DNA of 64,000 nt from Deinococcus marmoris DSM 12784 (GTDB lineage: Bacteria; Deinococcota; Deinococci; Deinococcales; Deinococcaceae): positions 77,704 through 141,703 of the forward strand of contig NZ_JNIV01000001.1 of assembly GCF_000701405.1 (NCBI RefSeq), in the 5' to 3' direction. The translations under genes were made by a program, and so were the position numbers. The notes under the pieces are model-generated. The model ran no database searches and had not been told where the DNA came from. It was given only the letters and a program-made list of their open reading frames with translations. This document shows positions 16,709 through 28,215 of the stretch, piece after piece. Every line of letters starts with the position of its first letter. Positions within the stretch are counted from its first letter, which is position 1.

Positions 16709-17881
16709 ATGCAGGTCCGTGTCAGCACTCCGACTCCCGTGATCCAGCACGGCACGGCCATTGCCCTGGCTGTCACTGCGGGCCACTTCATCAACGACGC
16801 CTACGGCGCGATGCTCACGCCGCTGATGCCCGCGCTGCAAAGCAAGTACGGCGTGAGCATCGCCGCCGTCACGTTGCTGTCCAGCGTCTACAGCCTGACC
16901 AGCAGCGTGATGCAGCCCCTGCTGGGCATTCTGGGCGAGCGGCTGGACCGCCGCTACTCTGCCGCGCTGGGGCCGCTGATGACCGGGCTGGGCCTGACCC
17001 TGATGGGCTTCGTGCCGTGGTTTGGCGCGCTGATCCTGCTGGTGGCGGTGGCGGGTTTCGGCAGCGGTTTCTTTCATCCGGCGGGGGCGGCCTACGTGGC
17101 GCAGAACAGCCCACCCAATAAGCGGGGCCTGTGGGCCAGCATCTTCAGTGCGGGCGGCACGGCGGGCATGGCGCTGGGGCCGGTCTTTGCCGGGGTGGGC
17201 CTGACGCATCTGCCGTGGTTTGCGCTGATCGGCGTGGTGTTCGCGGCCATCACGTTCGCGGTCACGCCGCCGGGCACGCAGAAGGCCCGCAAGATCAAAC
17301 TGCGCGAGTACGTGCAGATCTTCCAGGGGCCGATGCAGTGGCTGTGGGGCATGGCGGTGCTGCGCTCGCTGGCCAGCATGGGCTACAACACCATGCTGCC
17401 CTTCATGCTGTACGCGCGCGGCTTCGGGCTGCGCGAGGTGGGCGTGACCCTGGCGATCTACGCCATTGCCAGCGCCATCGGCGGCATCGTGGGCGGACGC
17501 CTGAGTGACCGTTACGGGCGCACCCCGATTCTGCGCGCCGCCATCCTGACCACCATCCCGTTCTTCGCCGTATTGATCCTGTCCAATCCCAGCCAATGGT
17601 GGTTCTACCCTCTGACCTTCATGGTGGGGGCGGCGGTCAATGCCAGCATTCCGGTGGGCGTGGTCACCGCGCAGGAGTACGCCCCGGAGCATGTGGCGGT
17701 GGCCAGCAGCATCATGATGGGCTTTTCCTGGGGCTTTGCGGGCCTGCTGATCTTTCTGGTGGGGATGCTGGCCGACGCCACCACGCCCACCACGGCAGCC
17801 CTAGTCAGCATCAGCCTGCTGATTCCCAGCGCCATGATCGCCTACCGCCTGCCGGAACCGGAGAAAGCGGAGTTCAGCTAG
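16709..17881 (+). CDS. MFS transporter, fosmidomycin resistance (Fsr)-like
   Basis: 390 residues, 11-12 transmembrane helices. The start ALAVTAGHFINDAYGAMLTPLMPAL matches Fsr-type exporters (HFxxD in helix 1), followed by GERLDRR in the loop after helix 2 and GRLSDRYGRTPIL in the middle of the second half, the two MFS loop signatures. Fsr proteins expel fosmidomycin and other small acids, driven by protons. TAATCT seven bases upstream marks ATG 16709 as a leaderless start, although the frame is open 47 codons further. A terminator follows at 17903. Confidence 0.85.
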   Translation: MQVRVSTPTPVIQHGTAIALAVTAGHFINDAYGAMLTPLMPALQSKYGVSIAAVTLLSSVYSLTSSVMQPLLGILGERLDRRYSAALGPLMTGLGLTLMGFVPWFGALILLVAVAGFGSGFFHPAGAAYVAQNSPPNKRGLWASIFSAGGTAGMALGPVFAGVGLTHLPWFALIGVVFAAITFAVTPPGTQKARKIKLREYVQIFQGPMQWLWGMAVLRSLASMGYNTMLPFMLYARGFGLREVGVTLAIYAIASAIGGIVGGRLSDRYGRTPILRAAILTTIPFFAVLILSNPSQWWFYPLTFMVGAAVNASIPVGVVTAQEYAPEHVAVASSIMMGFSWGFAGLLIFLVGMLADATTPTTAALVSISLLIPSAMIAYRLPEPEKAEFS

Positions 17882-17902
17882 AGCCTGCCGCTTGGATAAG
17901 AG

Positions 17903-17933
17903 GCGCGGGTGGGTTGACCTTCCCGCGCTTTTT
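17903..17933 (+). terminator. Rho-independent terminator after the MFS gene
   Basis: GCGCGGG, twelve-base loop, CCCGCGC and TTTTT. It reaches the stop codon of the convergent GH13 gene. Confidence 0.85.
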
Positions 17934-19396
17934 CAGCTCTCCCGAATCAGGACCACGCCGCCCCGCGCCCCCACTTCCAGTTCCGCGCCTTCCGCCAGTT
18001 CGTAGGTCTGACCGCTCAGCACATCGCGGTACGTCCCGGCCTCCACGCCAGTCAAGGGCAGGCGGACCGATTCGTGGGCGCAGTTCAGGGCCACATAGGC
18101 GCAGCGTCCCTCGTGGCAGCGGGCGTACAGAAGCGATTCCCCCTCGGCGTGTAGAACCTCAAAATCCCCGCGTTGCAGCGGGCGGCTGGTGTGGCGGGCC
18201 GCCGTCAGCCTGCGCGTCAGCTCCAGCGTGTCCGTGTCCCACTCTGAATCGTTCCAGGGAAAGGCCCGGCGGCAGTCGGGATCGGGGCCGCCGTGCAATC
18301 CGATCTCGTCGCCGTAGTAGATGCACGGCGCGCCGGGGTAGGTCATCTGGAAGATGGTGGCGAGGCGGAAGGCCGTGGCGTCGCCGCCCACCGCCGTAAT
18401 AAAACGGGCGGTGTCGTGCGAGTCCAGCAGGTTGAGCTGGGCGCTGACGATCTCGGGGTGGTACATGCGGGCCACCTCCGTCATGCGGGCGGCGAAGGCG
18501 GGGGCGTCTACCGGGTCCACACGGCCTGTGCCGCTGCGCTCGTTCATGGGATGGTCCAGCGTGCGTGCGCCGAAAAAGGCCAGACAGGGGCGGGTGAAGT
18601 GGTAGTTCATCACGGCGTCGAACTGATCGCCGCGCAGCCAGCGGTGGGCGTCGCCCCAGATTTCACCGACGATGTACGCCTCCGGGTTGACTGCCTTGAC
18701 GCGGCGGCGGAACTCCTGCCAGAAGGAATCGTCGTCGATCTCGTTGGGCACGTCCAGCCGCCAGCCGTCGATGCCGAACTGGGTCCAGTACTCGGCCACC
18801 TCCCACAGAAAGTCGCGCACGGCGGGATGGTTCGTGTTGAATTTGGGCAGCGCGCGGTTGCCCCACCACGCCGCGTACCCGGCGGGTTTTTCATCGTTGT
18901 AGGCGTGCAGCGGCCAGCCTTCCGGGTGAAACCAGTCGCGGTAGGCGCTGTCCTGGCCCTGTTCCAGCAGATCATTGAACTGGAAAAAGCCCCGGCTGCT
19001 GTGGTTGAACACGCCGTCCAGCACCACGCGCATACCGCGCCCGTGGGCCTCGTCGATCAGCGCCCGCAAGGCCGCGTTGCCGCCCAGCATGGGGTCCACC
19101 TGAAAGTAATCGTGGGTGTGGTAGCGGTGGTTTGAAGCCGACTGGAACACCGGGCAAAAATAAATGGCATTCACGCCCAGGCTCTGGATGTGGTCCAGTT
19201 TCTCGATCACTCCCCACAGGTCGCCGCCCATGTAGCGGTTAAATTCCGGCTTGTCACCCCATGCCTGCAAATTCATTCCGTTCATGCGCCCGCTGCGGGC
19301 AAAGCGGTCCGGGAAGATCTGGTAGAACACGGCGTCCTTGACCCATTCGGGCGTGGTGGGATGGGCGGTGTCGGGGGCGGTCAGCACGGCGGTCAT
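17933..19396 (-). CDS. Alpha-glucan hydrolase of family GH13 (neopullulanase/cyclomaltodextrinase-like)
   Basis: 487 residues, starting in the catalytic barrel with [18 protein letters not shown]. All GH13 regions are present: [17 protein letters not shown] (nucleophile Asp), VGEIWGD (acid/base Glu) and [10 protein letters not shown] (third Asp), then AFPWND and a beta-sandwich domain C. It lacks the N-terminal domain of classical neopullulanases and a signal peptide, so it probably works on maltodextrins in the cytoplasm. A TATGCT box lies nine bases before ATG 19396. It may share a transcript with the nucleotidyltransferase gene upstream, from which it is 36 bases away. Confidence 0.9.
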   Translation of the reverse strand: MTAVLTAPDTAHPTTPEWVKDAVFYQIFPDRFARSGRMNGMNLQAWGDKPEFNRYMGGDLWGVIEKLDHIQSLGVNAIYFCPVFQSASNHRYHTHDYFQVDPMLGGNAALRALIDEAHGRGMRVVLDGVFNHSSRGFFQFNDLLEQGQDSAYRDWFHPEGWPLHAYNDEKPAGYAAWWGNRALPKFNTNHPAVRDFLWEVAEYWTQFGIDGWRLDVPNEIDDDSFWQEFRRRVKAVNPEAYIVGEIWGDAHRWLRGDQFDAVMNYHFTRPCLAFFGARTLDHPMNERSGTGRVDPVDAPAFAARMTEVARMYHPEIVSAQLNLLDSHDTARFITAVGGDATAFRLATIFQMTYPGAPCIYYGDEIGLHGGPDPDCRRAFPWNDSEWDTDTLELTRRLTAARHTSRPLQRGDFEVLHAEGESLLYARCHEGRCAYVALNCAHESVRLPLTGVEAGTYRDVLSGQTYELAEGAELEVGARGGVVLIRES

Positions 19397-19432
19397 CTGC
19401 GCGCCAGCATAGCGGAGAGGGACTGACAGGGT

Positions 19433-20752
19433 TCATTCAGTCGGGCGTGTTCTGTCTGCCCAGTCCAGCACGAACGCCCGCGCCTCTACTTCATCCAATA
19501 CCTCGCCCAGCGCCACGGCCTCGTTCAGCGCTCGTATCGCCTCGCCAATGCGCGGGCCGGGTGGAATGTCCAGCAGCGCCATCACGTCCGCGCCTGTCAA
19601 CAGCGGCCTGGGAGGTGCGGGCTGCACTTCCAGCGCCTCCAGCACGCGGCCCATCGCCACGGCGTAGGCATGACGGCTGGCCTCGGAACTGCTCGGCCCA
19701 CGCGCTGCCTCGCGGTCTGCCAGCATCACCCACAGCAGGTCCGGCAGCAGATCGCGGCGGCGGTGAACGAAGCGGCGGGCCTCCTTTTCTCCGGCGGGCA
19801 GCGGGACCATGTGGGCCTCCACCAACCCGGCAACGTGCTTGATGTCGCCTGCGGGCAGCTTGAGGCGGGTCAGCATCTGCGTGGTCAGTGCCGCGCCCAG
19901 CTTGTCGTGGCCGTAGAAATGGGTGTGGCCTGTTTCGGGATTAACTGTGTGGGAGCGGGGTTTGCCCACGTCATGCAGCAGGGCGGCCCAGCGCAGGGGC
20001 AGCGGCGCGTCCGGCAGACGGGCCAGAAGCTGGTGCAGCGCCTCCAGCCCATGTTCGAACACGTCCAGATGGTGAAAACCGCCCTGCTGCAAGCCCATGC
20101 CCTCGCGCAATTCGGGCAGGGTCAGGGCCAGCAGTCCCAGGTCTTCTAAACGTTTCAGGCCATGTGCGGCGTCCGGGTGCAGCAATAGGGCGTGCAACTC
20201 GTCGCGGATGCGCTCGAAGGCGGGCATCCTGAGCGTGCCGTCGGCCAGATGCGCCGTCACCTCGCGCACCACCCGTTCGGTCTCAGGCTCCAGCCGGAAG
20301 CCCAGCGTCAGCTCCAGCCGCGCCGCCCGCCACGCCCGCAACGGATCGGCCCTCAGGTTGGCCGCCGAAACCATTCGCAGCCGCTGCGCCCTGAGATCGG
20401 CCTGCCCGCCTGCTGGGTCCACAATCTTCCTTGCTTCAGTCAACGCCAGCGCATTCACGGTGAAATCCCGCCGCAGCAGATCGTCGTTCACGTCGGCGGG
20501 CAGCGGCACGAAGTCGTGGTGCGCTTCGCCGTCCAGATGCACCCGCCAGTAGCCGCGTTCCTCGTCCAGCGGGAAGGCCGAGCCGCCCAGCGCGTCCGCC
20601 ATCGCCCGCGCCGCCTGCGCTGGGTCCGGCACCGCCCAGTCGTAATCCTTCGGGGCCACGCCGCGTAGCCAGTCACGCGCCGCGCCGCCCACCAGCAGAC
20701 CACCAGGGGGAAAGGGGGGGAGCGGCGGGCGGCGGCGGAACATGTTGGACAT
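19433..20752 (-). CDS. tRNA nucleotidyltransferase family protein with HD domain
   Basis: 439 residues. The head domain shows [13 protein letters not shown] and the catalytic DYDWAV, then [11 protein letters not shown], the class II CCA-adding/poly(A) polymerase core. A metal-dependent HD domain follows (ALLHDVGKP and GHDKLGA). Deinococcus is known to split CCA addition between a CC-adding and an A-adding enzyme; which activity this one has cannot be read by eye. Several array tRNAs here encode CCA while two chimeras do not, so the enzyme could matter for their 3' ends. The second Met (20743) is an alternative start. Confidence 0.85.
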   Translation of the reverse strand: MSNMFRRRPPLPPFPPGGLLVGGAARDWLRGVAPKDYDWAVPDPAQAARAMADALGGSAFPLDEERGYWRVHLDGEAHHDFVPLPADVNDDLLRRDFTVNALALTEARKIVDPAGGQADLRAQRLRMVSAANLRADPLRAWRAARLELTLGFRLEPETERVVREVTAHLADGTLRMPAFERIRDELHALLLHPDAAHGLKRLEDLGLLALTLPELREGMGLQQGGFHHLDVFEHGLEALHQLLARLPDAPLPLRWAALLHDVGKPRSHTVNPETGHTHFYGHDKLGAALTTQMLTRLKLPAGDIKHVAGLVEAHMVPLPAGEKEARRFVHRRRDLLPDLLWVMLADREAARGPSSSEASRHAYAVAMGRVLEALEVQPAPPRPLLTGADVMALLDIPPGPRIGEAIRALNEAVALGEVLDEVEARAFVLDWADRTRPTE

Positions 20753-20804
20753 GGTAAGGGTGCCGGGCCGCCGGTGTGTCTCAATTTCCCTGTTCCGACT
20801 GCCC

Positions 20805-20810
20805 TATACT
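20805..20810 (+). promoter_or_regulatory. -10 box of the B12 operon
   Basis: TATACT in front of the riboswitch, predicted start near 20817. No clear -35. Confidence 0.5.
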
Positions 20811-20814
20811 GCCG

Positions 20815-20990
20815 CCGATGGGCGTGGGGAAAGCCGGTGACTGCTCTGCTTAGCGGGCATATTCCGGCACTGTCGCGCAACGGTAATCCACTTTAAGAGG
20901 TGGAAAGTCCGAACACCTGCCCTGTCCACGCTTCCCAGTGCGGAGGCGTGCGGCTGACCTCTCGCGGGAAGGAGGGAACGCCCGTGCGTG
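20815..20990 (+). promoter_or_regulatory. Cobalamin riboswitch
   Basis: The leader contains GGGGAAAGCCGGTGAC, CACTGTCGCGCAACGGTAAT and the B12 box AGTCCGAACACCTGCC in order, the conserved core of adenosylcobalamin riboswitches. It precedes the substrate-binding protein gene and a strong terminator at 21034-21059, so B12 should cause premature termination of the uptake operon. Ends are approximate. Confidence 0.93.
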
Positions 20991-21033
20991 GCCCCCTTTG
21001 TTGCTGGCCCAGCGCAGCGGACGATTCTACTTT

Positions 21034-21059
21034 CCGCCCCAATTTTCGGGGCGGTTTTT
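21034..21059 (+). terminator. Riboswitch-controlled terminator of the B12 operon
   Basis: CCGCCCC, loop AATTTTC, GGGGCGG and TTTTT, placed 30 bases before the btuF start. Its position after the cobalamin aptamer points to transcriptional control. Confidence 0.88.
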
Positions 21060-21088
21060 CTGTGCGTGGGGGCGGTCAAGGAGCCACC

Positions 21089-21949
21089 ATGAAATCAATC
21101 CTGACCCTGACTTTTGCTCTCGCCAGCCTGGCTGGAGCCACCACTTACCCGCTGACCCTGACCGACGATCTGGGGCGCAAGGTGACTCTCAAGGCCGAGC
21201 CGCAGCGCATCGTGAGTATGTTGCCCAGCGACAGTGAAACGCTGTGCGCCATCGGGGCCTGCGACAAGCTGGTGGGTGTGGACGACTACAGCGACTACCC
21301 GCAGCAGGTCACCAGGTTGCCGAAAATGGGCGGCCTGTATGATCCCAAGATCGAGGCCATCGTGGGGCAGCGGCCCGATCTGGTGCTGGTCAGCAAGTAC
21401 GGCAAGATCGCCGAATCGCTGACGCAGGCCGGGATTACCGTGATCGCCGTGAACCCCGAAACCTACGAGGAAGTCTTCTCCAAGACGCTTGTGCTGGGCA
21501 AGATCGTCAACCGCGAGGCGCAGGCGAAGAATCTGGTCACGCAGATGCGCCGCGACATCGCCAAAATCGAGATTCTGACCAAGAACGCGGTCAAAAAGCC
21601 CACTGCCTACTATGAGGTGGATCCCACGCCATACAGCATCGGCCCCAATTCCTTCATGGGCGTGCTGCTGACCAAGGCCGGGGCGCGCAACATCATTCCG
21701 GCCAGCATGGGCGACTTCCCCAAGGTGGACCCGGAATTCATCGTCAAGGCCAATCCGCAATTTATTCTGGGTGTGGACGCCAAAACCGCCGCCGCCCGCC
21801 CCGGCTGGAGCAGCATGACGGCCATCAAGTCCGGCAAGACGCTGGCGCTGCCCAAAGGTCTGGACACCATCTTCTCGCGCCCTGGCCCGCGCATGCCGCT
21901 GGCGCTGGCACAGATGGCGAAGATCATTCACCCGGAACTTTTTAAGTAA
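21089..21949 (+). CDS. btuF: Vitamin B12 ABC transporter substrate-binding protein
   Basis: 286 residues. A signal peptide (1-17, SLAGATT) exports it to the periplasm. The mature part starts YPLTLTDDLGRKVTLKAEPQRIVSMLPSDSETL, the usual start of BtuF/FepB-type class III binding proteins, with KLVGVDDYSDYP and PDLVLVSKYG later. Control by a cobalamin riboswitch supports B12 or a precursor as ligand. AAGGAG stands before ATG 21089. btuC follows after a mobile-like repeat inserted between the two genes. Confidence 0.9.
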   Translation: MKSILTLTFALASLAGATTYPLTLTDDLGRKVTLKAEPQRIVSMLPSDSETLCAIGACDKLVGVDDYSDYPQQVTRLPKMGGLYDPKIEAIVGQRPDLVLVSKYGKIAESLTQAGITVIAVNPETYEEVFSKTLVLGKIVNREAQAKNLVTQMRRDIAKIEILTKNAVKKPTAYYEVDPTPYSIGPNSFMGVLLTKAGARNIIPASMGDFPKVDPEFIVKANPQFILGVDAKTAAARPGWSSMTAIKSGKTLALPKGLDTIFSRPGPRMPLALAQMAKIIHPELFK

Positions 21950-21959
21950 GGCTTTGAGG

Positions 21960-22099
21960 TGACACGGATTCCGTCTGTTTCGTTAACAAACCGGGAAAGC
22001 GCCGGTTTGCCAACTCCACGCCCGGAACCCGCTCTTCTCCTTCTCGCGTCCGCTCGGATTTCATCATTTTTGCAAACGATTCAATCGGAGTTCGTATGA
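21960..22099 (+). repeat. Inverted-end repeat element, family A, copy 1
   Basis: 140 bases bounded by TGACACGGATTCCGTCTG and its near-inverse CAATCGGAGTTCGTATGA. The copy at 31684-31862 shares both ends and the inner CTCCACGCCCGGAACCCG and CTCCT.CTC blocks. The short TGA at both edges could be a target duplication. It carries no transposase, so it looks like a MITE or small repeat. Its right end provides CGGAG and the ATG of the next gene. Confidence 0.8.
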
Positions 22100-23145
22100 G
22101 AAGCGACGCGCAGCAGCCCGAGGCCCTGACCTCTGCCGCCCCAGGAGAGAAATCGCGCTGGGTCTGGCCGCGTACCTTTCTGCTGCTGCTCCTGCTGCTG
22201 TCAGCCATCGTGTTCGGCACTGGGCTTGGCAGCGTGAACATTGCGCCGGGGGATGTGCTGGGGGCGCTGTGGCGCGGGCTTGCCAGCCAGTTCACCGGGG
22301 CGGAGCTGGTCAGCAACGACGTGATCGTGTGGCAGATCAGGTTGCCGCGCGTGGTCATGGGCGTGCTGGTGGGGGCCAGCCTGTCGGTGTGCGGGGGCGC
22401 GTTTCAGGGCGTGTTCCGCAACCCGCTGGCCGATCCGTACCTGCTGGGTGTGGCGAGCGGCTCGGCGCTGGGGGCGACACTGGCGATTGTGCTGGACTGG
22501 CCGCACGCCCTGATTCCGGTGTCGGCGCTGGTGGTGGCGCTGCTGTCCGTGGCCGTCACCCTGTCGCTGGCACGCGAGGGCCGCCGCTTTCCACCCACCC
22601 GCCTGATCCTGGCCGGAGTGGTGGTGGGTAGCGTCCTGAGTGCCGCCACCACAGCTCTGATCCTGCGTGGAGAGGACCGCGCCCGGCAGGTGCTGGCCTA
22701 TACCCTGGGCGATCTGGGCTTCAGCGGCTGGCGCGACGTGCTGACGGTGCTGCCCTACGCGGCGCTGGGCTGCGGCGTGCTGCTGCTGCTGGCCCGCGCG
22801 CTGGACACCCTGCAACTGGGTGACCTGACCGCCCGTTCGCTGGGCGTGCCTGTGGAACGGTTGCGCCTGATCGTGGTCATCGCTGCCAGTGTTGCCACGG
22901 CGGGAGCAGTGGCCTACGTGGGCATCATCGGTTTTATTGGACTCATTGTGCCGCACATGGTCCGCCTCGCTTTTGGCGCAAGCCACCGCATTCTGCTGCC
23001 GCTCTCGGCCTTGCTGGGCGGCGCGCTGCTGGTTTATGCCGACTTGCTGGCCCGCACCTCGCCGCTGTCGCAGGTGGGGATTGTAACCACGCTGCTGGGC
23101 GGCCCGTTTTTCCTGTGGCTGCTGCGCCGGGAGAAGGAAATATGA
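22096..23145 (+). CDS. btuC: Vitamin B12 ABC transporter permease (FecCD family)
   Basis: 349 residues with about ten transmembrane helices. Family motifs are [43 protein letters not shown] and [16 protein letters not shown], the last containing the loop that contacts the ATPase. It forms the membrane channel of the B12 importer. The ATG is inside the right end of a repeat element, whose CGGAG serves as ribosome site. Stop and next start overlap (ATGA). Confidence 0.92.
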   Translation: MRSDAQQPEALTSAAPGEKSRWVWPRTFLLLLLLLSAIVFGTGLGSVNIAPGDVLGALWRGLASQFTGAELVSNDVIVWQIRLPRVVMGVLVGASLSVCGGAFQGVFRNPLADPYLLGVASGSALGATLAIVLDWPHALIPVSALVVALLSVAVTLSLAREGRRFPPTRLILAGVVVGSVLSAATTALILRGEDRARQVLAYTLGDLGFSGWRDVLTVLPYAALGCGVLLLLARALDTLQLGDLTARSLGVPVERLRLIVVIAASVATAGAVAYVGIIGFIGLIVPHMVRLAFGASHRILLPLSALLGGALLVYADLLARTSPLSQVGIVTTLLGGPFFLWLLRREKEI

Positions 23146-24008
23146 GGGGTCTGAGGGTCAAAGGGTCTGAGGGTCCAAGGGCTTCAAAATCAGCCGCTCT
23201 CGAACCATCAACCATCAACCATCAACCGTCAACGGCGCTGGAAGCCGTCAACCTGCGCGTCCACGCCGGAACCTTCCCCGCCGTGCGCGGCGTTAATGCC
23301 CGCTTTGATGTCGGCACCTTCTCGGCAGTGATCGGCCCCAATGGCGCGGGAAAGTCCACGCTGCTGCGGGCGCTGCTGGGTCTGAATAAACCCCAATCTG
23401 GCGAGGTCTGCCTGTTCGGGCGTCCGCTGCAAAGCTGGAGCCGCCCCGAACGCTCGCGGGCGCTGGCGTATCTGGCCCAGACCGAGGGACTGTCCGATGC
23501 CACGAAGGTCCGCGACGTGGTGGCGTTGGGACGCGGTGCGGGCGACTGGCGCTTCGGCCTGCTGCCCACCCGCCCCTGGACGGACGACGATGACGCGGCG
23601 GTGGACAGCGCCCTGGACCGCACCGACACCCGCCGTTTTGAGGCCCGCAAGGTGGCCGAACTCTCCGGCGGCGAACGGCAGCGGGTGGCCCTGGCCCGCG
23701 CCCTGGCCGGGCAGCCACGTTTCCTGCTGCTGGACGAACCCACCAACCACCTGGACCTCGCCTACGCTCTGGAAGTCATCCGTTACCTGCGCTGCGAGGT
23801 GGCCGGGGGCCTGGGCGTGGTGGCCGTGCTGCACGACCTGAATCTGGCGGCGCGGGCTGACTGGCTGTTGCTACTGCATCAGGGAGAAGTGCTGGCGGCA
23901 GGACCACCCGCTGAGGTGCTGACCCCCGAAAACCTGCTGGCCTCCTACGGCGTCCGCGCAAGAGTGGTGCGGGATGCAGACCGCCTGCTGGTCATCCCGG
24001 AGGATTAA
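23142..24008 (+). CDS. btuD: Vitamin B12 ABC transporter ATP-binding protein
   Basis: 288 residues. Walker [11 protein letters not shown]-loop in LAYLAQTEG, signature [12 protein letters not shown], Walker [10 protein letters not shown] and switch histidine VLHDLNL are all in place. It drives B12 import with BtuC. The first 35 or so residues are not part of the fold and come from repetitive DNA: a GTCTGAGGGTC-type repeat and the CCATCAA heptamer, which read as [11 protein letters not shown] later start inside the frame cannot be excluded, though ATG 23142 overlaps the btuC stop. Confidence 0.92.
   Translation: MRGLRVKGSEGPRASKSAALEPSTINHQPSTALEAVNLRVHAGTFPAVRGVNARFDVGTFSAVIGPNGAGKSTLLRALLGLNKPQSGEVCLFGRPLQSWSRPERSRALAYLAQTEGLSDATKVRDVVALGRGAGDWRFGLLPTRPWTDDDDAAVDSALDRTDTRRFEARKVAELSGGERQRVALARALAGQPRFLLLDEPTNHLDLAYALEVIRYLRCEVAGGLGVVAVLHDLNLAARADWLLLLHQGEVLAAGPPAEVLTPENLLASYGVRARVVRDADRLLVIPED
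23203..23230. repeat. Tandem heptamer CCATCAA, copy 2
   Basis: CCATCAA three times followed by CCGTCAA, inside the 5' end of btuD. Same unit as at 9657-9677, in the opposite relation to the reading direction of its gene. Confidence 0.6.
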
Positions 24009-24027
24009 ACCGGAAGAGGTAAACACT

Positions 24028-24366
24028 ATGGCTCCAAAGTATTTCAAAACCTCCGGTCACATCCTGGTCTGCCAGGGGCCAAACTGTCAGGCACGCGGCT
24101 CCGTGTTGCTGTACAAGGCGCTGTGGAAGCATCTGGAAAACGCCTCGCTGGCCTACTACAAGACGGGCGGCAGCATTCGCCTGAGCGAGAGCGGTTGCCT
24201 GGGTTCGTGCAGCTACGGCCCCAGCCTGTGCATCTACCGTCAGACGCAGGAGGGGCTGGAGGAAGGCTGGTTCGCGGCGGTGGACTTTCCGCAGGCGGCG
24301 CGGCTTGCCCAGGCCGTGCATGACGGGGTGGCGCTGCCGGATGAGGGAAAGTATGGGCCGGAGTAG
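24028..24366 (+). CDS. (2Fe-2S) ferredoxin-like protein, thioredoxin fold
   Basis: 112 residues. HILVCQGPNCQARGS near the start and SESGCLGSCSYGPSLCIYR in the middle give cysteines at 15, 20, 57 and 61, the arrangement of small thioredoxin-like 2Fe-2S ferredoxins. Relatives are often found with cobalamin or tetrapyrrole genes. It sits 19 bases after btuD, so it is probably under the same riboswitch and may help reduce cobalt after uptake; that role is inference. GGAAGAGGT precedes ATG 24028. Confidence 0.82.
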   Translation: MAPKYFKTSGHILVCQGPNCQARGSVLLYKALWKHLENASLAYYKTGGSIRLSESGCLGSCSYGPSLCIYRQTQEGLEEGWFAAVDFPQAARLAQAVHDGVALPDEGKYGPE

Positions 24367-24413
24367 GGCAAGTGGCGGATGACAGTTAGCGTGTCAGCCC
24401 TCAGACTTGAGCG

Positions 24414-25294
24414 ATGGAATGGACCCACCGCCCGTACCGTGACGAAAAGGATTTCCTGGCGCTGCTGGCCTTTCTGAGTGACTGCAATGCGGCGGCCCCC
24501 ACTGCCGGATACATCCAGCCGGGCGATCTGAGCTGGTGGCTGCGGCAAAACGAGATTCTGAATCCACCGGATTGCGTTGAGATTTTTGAGGATGATGCCG
24601 GGAAGATTCTGGGTTTCACCTTCAACAACCCGCTCACCTGGGCCGCGATTCAGGCGCTGCCTGGCACCCCAGGAGCTGTGCTGGACGACATGCTGCGTCA
24701 TGTGCGCGGGCGGGCCGGAGACGCGGAGCTGACTGTGGCGGCCTTTGATGGCGACGGCCCACTGATGGAGACACTGGAGCGGCAAGGCTTCAAGCGCAAC
24801 GGCGAACGAATGCTCCAGTATGAATATCATCCCGCCGACCAGGGCGTGCCAGCGCTGCCCAGTCTGCCCGCCGGATTCTCGTTCATCTCAATTGCGGACC
24901 ACCGCGAACTCAGCGCGGCGCGGGTGGAGTTGCACCAGGCGGTCTGGCATCCATCGCGGGTCACGTTGACGGCCTATCAACATCTACGGGCGTCTCCGGC
25001 CTACGACCCCGAACTGGACGTGGCGCTGATGGGTCCAGACGGACAACTGGTGTCCTACGCGCTGGGCTGGTTTGACCCCCACGCCAGATCGGGTCTGATG
25101 GAACCCGTCGGTACCCATCCCGAATACCGCCGCAGTGGGCTGGGCCACCTGACCGTGCAGGAGGTCAATCGGCGACTCACAGAGCGCGGCTCCGAGAGAA
25201 CTGTAATCGTCTCCTTTGAAAAGAACGCGGCGTCAGTCAGGCTCTACGCCTCCGTCGGGTTCAAGGTCACGGGCTATGTGAATGACTACGTGGG

Positions 25295-25298
<4 letters not shown>
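24414..25298 (+). CDS. GNAT family N-acetyltransferase, two-domain
   Basis: 294 residues. The C-terminal half has the acetyl-CoA loop [16 protein letters not shown], followed by [16 protein letters not shown], the end of a GNAT domain. The N-terminal half ([28 protein letters not shown]) looks like a second, more diverged GNAT copy. Substrate unknown. It converges with prfC; the two stop regions overlap by four bases. Confidence 0.85.
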
Positions 25299-26938
<1,640 letters not shown>

Positions 26939-27244
26939 GGGTGGCTCCTGCGGGGGCTTGTCAAACAGCGCCGCTCGTTCTGAGAAGGGGGTAGAAATGG
27001 GCGTCCTCAACTCTCGCTAGGGCGGCGGAAGGAGAACGGTCATGCGCCCATTCTAGCGCGTCACCGGGGAATCCGTTTGGAGGCGGTACCCGGAAGCATC
27101 CCCTGGTGGGTGTCTCCGATTCTGCCCATATCGCTCTGGCCCCGGCTGCGGTATCCTGGGAGCACGTTTCGGGGTTCCTCTATTCCCCTTCGGTTCAAGG
27201 CCCCGGCCACTTGCGCTTCACTGCGCCAGGAGAGTGCCAGCCCT

Positions 27245-28201
27245 ATGTTTCCCCCAGAATCCAGTTCACCGCAGGCCACGTCCACGACCCGCAGCACGGC
27301 GCGCGGTGAGGTGGAACGCGCCCGATTGATGAGCGATGTCCGCGATCTGGTCGCCATTCTGCGTCGCCAGCCCAACGAGCTGCTGCCCTTCGAGTGGGTC
27401 AAGCATCTGGCCCCGCTGGGCGAACATAGCCTGGGGGTGCAGGCCATCGAGGTGGCCCACATCATTGGCTCGGTGGACCGCTACCGCGAATTTGACCGCC
27501 ACTATCTGCCCAAGGAAAAGCATCTGGACGAGCGCTGGATCGGCGTCCGCAGCGCGCAGCTCCAGGGCAAGGAATTGCCGCCCATTCAGGTGTACAAGGT
27601 GGGCGAGCTGTACTTCGTCAAGGACGGCAACCACCGCGTTTCGGTGGCCCGCCGCCAGGGACAGGCGTACATCGACGCGCATGTGATCGAGCTGAACGTG
27701 ACCGTGCCGCCGGAGGAAAGCGACACCCTGGTGGACCTGATCATCAAGGGGGAGTACGCGCAGTTTTTGCGGGCCACCAATCTGGATGTGCTGGTGCCCG
27801 GCCACCGCGAGATCCTGTTCACCACGGCGGGCCGGTACGACAAGCTGCTGGAACACATCCGCACCCGTCAGTATTTTCTGGACCGCAAGCCGGAGCGCGC
27901 CGGACTGCCGCCCGTGACCTGGGAGGAGGCGGTGGTCAGTTGGTACGAGCGCCTGTACCTGCGGATCGTGGACAATCTGGACCTGCACCACGTCATGTTC
28001 CGCTTTCCGGGCCGCACCGAGGCGGACCTGTACCTGTGGACCATGGACCACCGTTACTTTCTGACCCAGAAGTACGGCCATGACGTGGGCAGCGAGGAAG
28101 CCGCCCGCGACTTCGGCAAACGCCACTCGCCCCCGGCCTACAAACGTCTGGGCCAGCGCATGCAACTGCTGCTGCGGGGCAAGCTGGACTCAGCGATGTG
28201 A
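27245..28201 (+). CDS. ParB/sulfiredoxin-fold protein of unknown function
   Basis: 318 residues. The stretch PIQVYKVGELYFVKDGNHRVSVARRQG followed by AHVIEL is the ParB-type nuclease/CTPase domain core, with GNHR in the place of the GxxRxxA motif. There is no helix-turn-helix of a chromosome-partitioning ParB. The C-terminal 150 residues (EILFTTAGRYDKLLEHI, VSWYERLYLRIVDNL) are helical and unknown to me. The frame extends upstream to 27077, but ATG 27245 follows AGGAGAG. Relatives of this length are widespread in Deinococcus and actinobacteria as uncharacterised proteins. Confidence 0.7.
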   Translation: MFPPESSSPQATSTTRSTARGEVERARLMSDVRDLVAILRRQPNELLPFEWVKHLAPLGEHSLGVQAIEVAHIIGSVDRYREFDRHYLPKEKHLDERWIGVRSAQLQGKELPPIQVYKVGELYFVKDGNHRVSVARRQGQAYIDAHVIELNVTVPPEESDTLVDLIIKGEYAQFLRATNLDVLVPGHREILFTTAGRYDKLLEHIRTRQYFLDRKPERAGLPPVTWEEAVVSWYERLYLRIVDNLDLHHVMFRFPGRTEADLYLWTMDHRYFLTQKYGHDVGSEEAARDFGKRHSPPAYKRLGQRMQLLLRGKLDSAM

Positions 28202-28215
28202 TGTGTCGGCCTGAA

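Noticed and set aside
16529..17692. 387-codon frame opposite the MFS gene
   Set aside because: Gln/His/Gly-rich shadow with no family pattern.
20752..21088. Coding frame extending btuF upstream through the riboswitch
   Set aside because: It runs through the aptamer and terminator; the signal peptide begins at ATG 21089 with AAGGAG before it.
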